Source: Balneolaceae bacterium SMO_bin1
GTDB taxonomy: Bacteria > Bacteroidota > Rhodothermia > Balneolales > Balneolaceae
Direction: 5' to 3'
Assembly: GCA_003123965.1 (NCBI GenBank)
Contig: NNSL01000494.1
Location: 1 to 10,911, forward strand
Length of the DNA: 10,911 nucleotides
Below the pieces are notes generated by a model that saw nothing but the letters and a program-made list of their open reading frames with translations, was not told the origin of the DNA and searched no databases. A program made the translations under genes and the position numbers. Shown one piece after another: positions 5,940-10,911 of the stretch (position 1 is its first letter; each line of letters starts with the position of its first letter).

Positions 5940-8300
5940 TTACCAACGATATCGAATGCTGGCCTGTATCGTACGCACGGCGCCATAGGTGCCAAAGTTT
6001 TGTGGACCGCTGGCAAAACCGGAGGCTACATACTCATCGTCAAATACATTATCCACATTCACCTGAAGGCGGAAATTGCTCCAGTCGTAAAATGCGGAGG
6101 CATCAACCAACGTGACTGATGGAATTTTAAGCGTGTTCGGCAGATTTCCGTACATATCACCTAAGTGCCGTAGACCACCACTTATACCGAGTCCTGCAAG
6201 GGGGCCGTTCTGGATGGAATAGTCAGCCCAGATCGAAGCCATGGTTTCGCGTACCTGCGTTGGGCGATCGCCCACTTGTTCCGGAACAACGCTTTCTGTG
6301 ATTTCTACATCCTGATGGGTAAAGCTCGCCGTCAGGTTCAGCCCAAAGTCAAAACCGGCTACACCTTCAACTTCAATACCCTGCGAATTGGCTTCTCCGG
6401 TTTGTACGCGAGTGAAGTCGGCTGGGTCAGTCTGCACAAAATTCTGACGGGTAAGGTCAAATAGCGCTACAGTCAGGTAGCTGCTGCCGTTCGGCTCGTA
6501 CTTAAATCCTACTTCGTACTGCTGACCGGTTTCCGGCTCAAACTGTTCGCCATCGGCGTTGGTGCCAATCACGGGTGCAAATGATTCGGAATAGCTGGCG
6601 TATGGGGCCAAACCAAACGAGGTTTTATAAGTTACACCCACACGGCCCGAAAATGCGTTGTCGTCCTGCGTGGTTACCTCATTATTTTCAGTCAGCTTGT
6701 TGATGGTCTCCGTGGAGGCCCAGTCGTAACGTCCGTTAAGCGTGAGGATAAACCGGTCATTGAGTGAGAGCTGATCCTGCAAGTAAATACCCGTTTGGCG
6801 CTGAGTAGTTTCGTTGTTTAAAAATGCTGCAGGTTCAGGGACTTCATCACCGTAATTCGGGTCGAAGAGATCGATGGGGGGAGCCGCGCCGAAATTCTGT
6901 TCTGAATTTACATTCACATTTTGATAATCGAGGCCGACAAGAATTTTATGAGCCACAGGGCCGGTATCGGTATTCAGCTGGGCCTGATTGTCAACGGTGA
7001 AGCCGTCGAGCTGGCCAAAGCTTTCAAAAACGAGTCGGTCCAGCGTTCGGTTGTCTTCTCTTAAATTACTCCCAAAAACTACTACATCATCAAGCCCGAT
7101 AGCATAGTAACGCGTATTCTGGCGGAAAATCCAGCTGCCGGTTTCGTGCTCAAACTGGTAGCCAACTGATCGCTGCAATCGGTCATATTTGCCCACATCC
7201 GGTTCACCTGCAAAACGGTCAACAGCAATTTCACCATTGGGATTTGGGTCCAGTGTGCCATCTTCGGGCAATCGCTGCGATGACTTTGTATTGTCTTTCT
7301 GATATCGACCAAGCAACACAAGGGACGTATTGTTGGTGGGCTGCCAGCTAAAAGCGGGAGCTAAAAAGATACGGTCATTATTAATGAACTCAACCTGCGT
7401 GTCACTATCTCGTACAAGGCCGGTAAAACGATACGAAAAATCACCGTCGGAATCGATGGGACCGCTTATATCTGCTTGTCCCTGCAGGCGGTTAAATGAA
7501 CCCGACTCCAGCACTATTTCTCCAAAAGGAACCTGGGTCGGTTTTTTTGAAACGAAATTCACCAGGCCGCCCGGGCTGCCCGCACCATAAAGTACAGAAG
7601 CAGGCCCCTTGGGTACTTCAATTCGTTCCGCGCCATATGGCTCAGGATTATAGCCTACGGCAAAGTTCGGGTTACGAAGCTGCAGCCCATCGCGGTACAG
7701 ACCGGAAGTAGTTGCATCAAAACCGCGGAACCGTACAAAGGTTGTGCGCGGCTCAAAGCCAAAGGTTTCGCCCTGTACGCCGGAGGAATAACGAAGAGCT
7801 TCGCCAAGATCCTGAATATTCTGGTTGGCAATTTGCTGACCGGTAATTACAGATACCGACTGTGGTGTTTCTAGCAGGGGAACACCAATTTTGGTAACCG
7901 ATGTTATATCGCCTACCATGTAGCCGCTGCGGCGGCCCGTTACGCTGATGCTTCCCAGTTCAACCGATTGCTGCGATAAAGCAATTTCCAGCTCGGTAGT
8001 TTCATCACTTTGCACCTGGATTTCGCGATCAACCGTTTTGTAACCAACAATACTGGCGCGCACGGTGTAAGTGCCTTCAGGAACGTTGGTAATCGTAAAT
8101 TGGCCGTTGGAACCGGTAGCATCACCCAGCTGCGTGTTGATCAACCCGACATTGACGCCGGGCAGGGCCTCGCTGGTTTCGGCATTTAATACAGTACCCG
8201 AAATTGTACCCGTTTGGGCAAGCGCCTCAGTACTTACCGTTAAACAGATTATTGCTGATAATATTATTTGAACACAAAAGGATAATTTTTGGGAGATCAT
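5940..8300 (-). CDS. TonB-dependent siderophore receptor with N-terminal carboxypeptidase-regulatory-like domain
   Basis: An outer-membrane active transporter of 786 residues for a ferric siderophore. A signal peptide (about 1-28, ending STEALAQ) is followed by a CarboxypepD_reg-like beta-sandwich (about 31-110; GTISGTVLNAETSEALPGVN, then GYKTV), common in FCB-group receptors. The plug follows (about 135-255), with ETPQSVSVIT typical of the siderophore receptor subfamily, VRFRGF, GLYRDGLQLRN and the IEVPKGPASVLYGAGSPGGLVNFV block. The rest is a 22-strand-type barrel ending in IRYRW, a terminal aromatic as expected for outer-membrane insertion. I chose the ATG at 8300: it starts the signal peptide directly, and the longer start at 8360 falls between the -35 and -10 of a strong promoter. 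The PepSY gene downstream supports a ferric-siderophore role; the resemblance is to hydroxamate receptors such as FhuE/FoxA, but the ligand cannot be read from sequence. Confidence 0.92.
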   Translation of the reverse strand: MISQKLSFCVQIILSAIICLTVSTEALAQTGTISGTVLNAETSEALPGVNVGLINTQLGDATGSNGQFTITNVPEGTYTVRASIVGYKTVDREIQVQSDETTELEIALSQQSVELGSISVTGRRSGYMVGDITSVTKIGVPLLETPQSVSVITGQQIANQNIQDLGEALRYSSGVQGETFGFEPRTTFVRFRGFDATTSGLYRDGLQLRNPNFAVGYNPEPYGAERIEVPKGPASVLYGAGSPGGLVNFVSKKPTQVPFGEIVLESGSFNRLQGQADISGPIDSDGDFSYRFTGLVRDSDTQVEFINNDRIFLAPAFSWQPTNNTSLVLLGRYQKDNTKSSQRLPEDGTLDPNPNGEIAVDRFAGEPDVGKYDRLQRSVGYQFEHETGSWIFRQNTRYYAIGLDDVVVFGSNLREDNRTLDRLVFESFGQLDGFTVDNQAQLNTDTGPVAHKILVGLDYQNVNVNSEQNFGAAPPIDLFDPNYGDEVPEPAAFLNNETTQRQTGIYLQDQLSLNDRFILTLNGRYDWASTETINKLTENNEVTTQDDNAFSGRVGVTYKTSFGLAPYASYSESFAPVIGTNADGEQFEPETGQQYEVGFKYEPNGSSYLTVALFDLTRQNFVQTDPADFTRVQTGEANSQGIEVEGVAGFDFGLNLTASFTHQDVEITESVVPEQVGDRPTQVRETMASIWADYSIQNGPLAGLGISGGLRHLGDMYGNLPNTLKIPSVTLVDASAFYDWSNFRLQVNVDNVFDDEYVASGFASGPQNFGTYGAVRTIQASIRYRW

Positions 8301-8336
8301 ATAGTACTTTAGACTGCTAATTTTTAATTTAGACCA

Positions 8337-8365
8337 AGTATAAGGAGAGAGGCCCACCATTTCAA
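8337..8365 (-). promoter_or_regulatory. Promoter of the siderophore receptor gene
   Basis: On the minus strand TTGAAA (8365-8360), 17 bases, then TATACT (8342-8337) nearly match the housekeeping consensus. The -10 also reads TATACTTG, close to the Bacteroidota TAnnTTTG element. Transcription would start near 8330, giving a leader of about 30 bases to the ATG at 8300. Confidence 0.65.
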
Positions 8366-8403
8366 CAGTTATTTAGACTAAATATAAATAAAATGGTGGC
8401 TCT
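8348..8403. repeat. Inverted repeat nested around the candidate operator
   Basis: CCACCATTT (8354-8362) and AAATGGTGG (8391-8399) form a perfect 9-base inverted repeat with a 28-base spacer. With a two-base bulge it extends to AGAG (8348-8351) and CTCT (8400-8403). The dyad axis falls within half a base of the centre of the ATTTAGACTAAAT palindrome. The left arm overlaps the -35 and the promoter spacer. Confidence 0.6.
8371..8383. promoter_or_regulatory. Candidate DtxR/IdeR-type operator upstream of the receptor promoter
   Basis: ATTTAGACTAAAT is a perfect 13-base odd palindrome. Its centre, TTAGACTAA, fits the TTAGnCTAA core of iron-dependent DtxR/IdeR boxes, though the outer GG/CC bases of that consensus are absent. 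It ends five bases upstream of the -35. Further TTTAGAC half-sites lie over the transcription start (8328-8334) and in the leader (8308-8314). An iron-responsive repressor is the natural reading for a siderophore receptor; the regulator itself is not in the window. Confidence 0.5.
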
Positions 8404-8505
8404 TGCTTGGTATGCCAATAAACCAGGGTTCGCCCATTGAAACCGCTGCAGGAAAAGGGGCAAGCGTTTATTAGAAATTGGAATAGATAATGAACCGGGG
8501 CGGCT

Positions 8506-9264
8506 CTATTCCGTTACGTTGGTCAGCTCTTTCTCTTCAAGCCGTGAATCCAATTTCTCGAGCGAGTTATACAACTGGCTAAATGTCTCTATAATATAGT
8601 ATCTGCTCTGTATTTCAGATATACTAAAGTCTTGGACTAATACTTCATCCAAATCATAGTCCAGAACTTCTATATTGTCCTCAAAAATATGATTGGTTTC
8701 GCCTGAAGAAGATATTATACCAGCTCCGTAAATGCGTACATCCTGGCCGGAGCTAATTAGCCCAAACTCAATAGTAAACCAGTACAGCCGCTGCAGTTTC
8801 TTCAGTATTTTTTCATTGTCAGCGTATTTTACGCCTACCTTGCCAAGCTTTTGCACAAAGTCGGAATAGTCGGCATTCATGAGTAACGGTACATGGCCAA
8901 AAATGTCGTGAAACATATCTGGCTCTTCGAGGTAGGCTAAATTTTCTTTGGCCCTCATCCACGTGGAAGAACAGAATTTCTTATTGGCCAGAAACTCAAA
9001 AAACTGGTCTACTGAAATCAAACCCGGGACCACCTCAATGGTCCAACCATTTTCTTGGGCCAACAGCTTGTTGAGCTCGTCAAATCGCGGAATGGCTTCT
9101 GCGTGCAGTACAGAACTAAGCTGATCGAGACAATTCAAATATTCGGGGTGGGCTTTACCCGGCAAATTTTTGGCCTGCTCGTTAAACAAGAGCTCCCAAA
9201 CTTCAAAATCTTCCTGCGTGTACTTCTCGTATTCCTGCTTCATTGGTTCCAGCTTTTTACTCAT
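8506..9264 (-). CDS. phhA: Phenylalanine 4-monooxygenase (phenylalanine hydroxylase)
   Basis: A 252-residue cytosolic enzyme of the pterin-dependent aromatic amino acid hydroxylases, which converts L-phenylalanine to L-tyrosine with tetrahydropterin, O2 and a non-haem Fe(II). The iron ligands are visible: His119 and His124 in FHDIFGHVPLL and Glu166 in WFTIEFGL. The PGLISVDQFFEFLANKKF block (about 80-97) is also typical. The protein consists of the catalytic core only, with no N-terminal ACT regulatory domain, as usual for bacterial members. A short charged C-terminal extension (about 234-252) is predicted helical. No pterin-recycling dehydratase or tyrosine-degradation gene is present in the window, so whether it serves tyrosine synthesis or phenylalanine breakdown is open. 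The ATG at 9264 has no clear Shine-Dalgarno; a second in-frame Met lies seven codons in. It is monocistronic as far as can be seen. Confidence 0.95.
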   Translation of the reverse strand: MSKKLEPMKQEYEKYTQEDFEVWELLFNEQAKNLPGKAHPEYLNCLDQLSSVLHAEAIPRFDELNKLLAQENGWTIEVVPGLISVDQFFEFLANKKFCSSTWMRAKENLAYLEEPDMFHDIFGHVPLLMNADYSDFVQKLGKVGVKYADNEKILKKLQRLYWFTIEFGLISSGQDVRIYGAGIISSSGETNHIFEDNIEVLDYDLDEVLVQDFSISEIQSRYYIIETFSQLYNSLEKLDSRLEEKELTNVTE

Positions 9265-9278
9265 AATTTTAAACGGCG

Positions 9279-9326
9279 AAAATATACGGCGTTCATATTA
9301 CTTTTTTCTGCCGACCGTATTATTTT
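9279..9326. repeat. Imperfect inverted repeat upstream of phhA
   Basis: AAAATATACGG (9279-9289) and CCGTATTATTTT (9315-9326) are inverted copies apart from one extra base, with a 25-base spacer. They lie 15-62 bases before the phhA ATG, where an operator would be expected. No known regulator box is recognised, and the arms are AT-rich. Confidence 0.35.
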
Positions 9327-9472
9327 AAAAATCTTTACGAATGAGGGATTTCCCCAGGTATTGGCAACTCGTATCGAGCTGCAAAATTTTGCGAAATATC
9401 AGTACAAATCAGATGTGCTTAACGCCTCACTATGGCTGAAAGGTTCCATAGATATGAATAACAAATTTTCAG

Positions 9473-9718
9473 CTACTTACGGCCATTTTCAATAGCACGA
9501 AGTGCTTCAAGCAAGGCTTGGTATTCTGCACGGCAGTTTCCACATTTCTGGAGGTGATCTTTAACCAATGGCTTGGCTTCATGGGGTGATTTTCCGGCCA
9601 GCTCCATTTCGGCAAACTCGTGCAACTCCTCAAAGCAGTCATCACACCCAATCTCGTCATCCGTTGCCATTTGGGCGGATTTAATCAGGCCTTTCAATTT
9701 ATCGAGCGTTAATTCCAT
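9473..9718 (-). CDS. Small zinc-motif protein, putative soluble anti-sigma factor (cassette B)
   Basis: An 81-residue paralogue of the cassette A protein at 1766-2008, without a membrane segment. It keeps Cys25-x2-Cys28, His33 and the ZAS-type His55-x3-Cys59-x2-Cys62, along with the core ELHEFAEMELAGKSP. The first 20 residues and the C-terminus have diverged most (46 of 80 aligned residues identical by hand count). It follows the cassette B sigma gene by 53 bases on the same strand and is probably co-transcribed with it. By position and motif it is the likely partner of that sigma factor. The faster divergence of this protein than of the sigma factor would be expected if the two pairs became insulated from each other, but that is inference. 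Confidence 0.75.
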   Translation of the reverse strand: MELTLDKLKGLIKSAQMATDDEIGCDDCFEELHEFAEMELAGKSPHEAKPLVKDHLQKCGNCRAEYQALLEALRAIENGRK

Positions 9719-9771
9719 CTTTATAACTATATTTTGTTTTTAAATCAGTGCCGGTGCTAGTCAAATACTAC

Positions 9772-10425
9772 TTAGAGCTTCTCCAGCATTTCATCAGGAT
9801 CAATGCCTTCCATTTCCAGTCTGTTTTTAATCTTGAGGCGCGCATCGTGCACCAATTTGTATAACGCATTCCGATTGGTGTTCATGTGTTTGGCAACCAC
9901 CGGAATAGGCAACCCCTCAATCATCAGTGCGTTTATAGCTCGTTTTTGCTTATCAGTGAGCTCTTCATTGATGATGGTCATCACTTTATCAACGAGCTGC
10001 GATTCGTGCAGAGAGCGGTCGGGACTGGTATCACTGCTGGCCACCGACAGCGAAAATACCTCTCGGCTGCTGTCATCGGGCTTTAGATCTTCAATAGAAA
10101 TATCATCATAGCGCTTTAACCGAAGCTCTGTTAACCCTTCGCGCACGGCTATTTTCATGGCCCATGTGGTTAACTTGCTCTCACCACGAAACGAATCAAT
10201 ATTGTCCAGTATTTTCAGCAGTGCGTCTTGGGCTACATCCTCTACAAACTGGTCCAACTCGCGGTCTACGTATTTATGCAGGGCCGGCTTCAAGCCCCGA
10301 ATCAACTGCTTTCGCAGCTGCTCTATGGCACGTTCATCGGCGGGAGGCTGCAATGCCTCTATCCACTCTTCGTTTGTTTCGTAGGAAGCATTCTCTTTCC
10401 CACGCCTTTTAAACCAATTAAGCAT
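9772..10425 (-). CDS. RNA polymerase sigma factor, sigma-70 family, ECF-like (cassette B)
   Basis: A 217-residue paralogue of the sigma factor at 2058-2711. It aligns without gaps, with 165 of 217 residues identical by hand count. Region 2 (about 45-105) is almost unchanged, including the run from RGLKPALHKYVDREL through FRGESKLTTWAMKIAVREGL, so core binding and -10 recognition are probably shared. Differences cluster in the linker (about 117-150) and the first half of region 4 (about 160-182), while the helix-turn-helix TNRNALYKLVHDARLKIK is conserved. The two factors may therefore recognise similar promoters but differ in partner binding or expression. The N-terminal MLNWFKRR and the C-terminal GIDPDEML tail are also kept. 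The ATG at 10425 lacks an evident Shine-Dalgarno. A P-II-like gene lies about 200 bases upstream on the same strand. Confidence 0.9.
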   Translation of the reverse strand: MLNWFKRRGKENASYETNEEWIEALQPPADERAIEQLRKQLIRGLKPALHKYVDRELDQFVEDVAQDALLKILDNIDSFRGESKLTTWAMKIAVREGLTELRLKRYDDISIEDLKPDDSSREVFSLSVASSDTSPDRSLHESQLVDKVMTIINEELTDKQKRAINALMIEGLPIPVVAKHMNTNRNALYKLVHDARLKIKNRLEMEGIDPDEMLEKL

Positions 10426-10624
10426 GAACCAATCTCACCATTTGATTAAACTGCAAAAATTTCGCGCTTTTTTCTTCAGTCAGATCACAGAGATGGGTCT
10501 GATATTTACCTTCTCATCAGAACCAGCTGTAAAATCACACCCCAAAATTCAGCAGACTTCGCCGATACGGGGCTGCTATTTAACTTGCTGCCGTAGTGAA
10601 ATAGACATCTTATACAAGAACGAA

Positions 10625-10911
10625 CTAAATATACTTTTCACCACGTACTACTTCAGCATCTTGCACGTAAACAATGACGGCATAATGCTCGAAAAAATTA
10701 TCTGCAATATATTTAACAATTGAGTCGGCAACGTCCTCGCTTACCAAGCTTTGGATGCGCGTATCGGGGCCTTCCCATTCGCTGGCCCGCACTCCCCGCG
10801 ATCCCTTGCCTGTTGCCTGGGTTAGGGTGTATCCTTTGGCACCAAGCTCTTCTACTTTACGCAGCAGCCGATCTTCTAAATTCGTTCCGTAACAATAGTT
10901 ACAAGCTTAAG
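10625..10911 (-). CDS. P-II-like (SbtB-like) regulatory protein, cut by the window edge and apparently frameshifted
   Basis: The minus strand from 10879 down to the TAG at 10627-10625 encodes about 84 residues beginning LEDRLLRKVEELGAKGYTLT and continuing through GKGSRGVRASEWEG to HYAVIVYVQDAEVV and a final RGEKYI. This matches the ferredoxin-like fold of P-II superfamily proteins, closest in feel to SbtB-type P-II-like regulators: the ELGAKGYT and GKGSRGVR blocks are typical. The expected first strand, LKLVTIVTERI, is present at 10911-10879 but in the next frame, where it runs into a TAG at 10878-10876. One base appears to be missing in the T tract at 10880-10878. The start lies beyond the window. 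SbtB's C-terminal cysteine loop is absent. Such proteins sense nucleotides and control transporters, often for bicarbonate or sodium; the partner is not visible. Whether this is a decayed gene or a sequence error near an end is open. Confidence 0.75.

Noticed and set aside
8301..8336. Cobalamin or other riboswitch in the receptor leader
   Set aside because: The predicted leader is only about 30 bases, and no B12-box-like or other riboswitch core is visible upstream of the start.
8301..8360. Longer start for the siderophore receptor at 8360 (20 extra residues)
   Set aside because: The extra residues put a polar segment ahead of a good signal peptide, and the ATG at 8360 lies between a TTGAAA -35 and a TATACT -10, so it would not be on the transcript.
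8348..8403. Intrinsic terminator for phhA formed by the inverted repeat
   Set aside because: On the minus strand the stem is followed by GCCTCTCTCC rather than a T tract, and the loop is 28 bases, so it is a poor terminator.
8393..8440. Micro-ORF on the plus strand starting ATGGTGGCTC
   Set aside because: It is about 15 codons with no ribosome binding site, and its start is one arm of the inverted repeat.
9055..9495. 146-residue plus-strand ORF over the start of phhA
   Set aside because: More than 200 of its bases are antisense to a clear phenylalanine hydroxylase, and the translation has no family resemblance.
10157..10449. Several plus-strand ORFs antisense to the cassette B sigma gene (with similar ones at 2514-2870 over cassette A)
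   Set aside because: They are shadows of the conserved sigma sequence. The similarity between the two loci in these frames follows from the similarity of the sigma genes.
10424..10723. 99-residue plus-strand ORF
   Set aside because: It overlaps the well-supported P-II-like reading frame on the other strand, has no recognisable motif, and begins inside the start codon region of the sigma gene.

Overview
The window looks like chromosome of an aerobic member of the FCB group, most likely Balneolota/Rhodothermota. This is an inference from three things: a TonB receptor with an N-terminal carboxypeptidase-regulatory-like domain, mostly weak Shine-Dalgarno sequences, and small soluble zinc-motif proteins placed after ECF-like sigma genes. 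No 16S or other strong marker is present. Coding density is high. I see no tRNA, rRNA, CRISPR array, transposase or phage gene.

Layout. 1-1730 (+): the end of a small membrane protein, then a flavin disulfide oxidoreductase of the mercuric reductase/dihydrolipoyl dehydrogenase family. 1766-2711 (-): an ECF-like sigma factor followed by a small zinc-motif protein, its probable anti-sigma factor (cassette A). 2755-4650 (+): a secreted DUF3179 protein and an alpha/beta hydrolase of the type usually fused to OsmC, probably one operon. 4656-8300 (-): a TonB-dependent siderophore receptor and a PepSY-type membrane protein, a ferric-siderophore uptake and reduction unit with a well-formed promoter and a candidate iron-repressor operator. 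8506-9264 (-): phenylalanine 4-hydroxylase. 9473-10425 (-): a second sigma/zinc-protein pair (cassette B), clearly paralogous to cassette A. 10625-10911 (-): a P-II-like (SbtB-like) regulator, cut by the window edge and apparently frameshifted.

Gaps without a gene are all short (8301-8505, 9265-9472, 10426-10624). The first holds the receptor promoter and a nested dyad. The second holds an imperfect inverted repeat ahead of phhA. In the third I see nothing convincing.

How it fits together. The receptor would import a ferric siderophore and the PepSY protein would plausibly reduce or release the iron at the inner membrane. The oxidoreductase, the OsmC-type hydrolase and phenylalanine hydroxylase have no obvious direct link to this. 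The most distinctive feature is the pair of same-strand sigma/zinc-protein cassettes about 7.7 kb apart. Their sigma factors are both 217 residues and about 76% identical by hand count, which suggests a duplication with later divergence of the regulatory partners.
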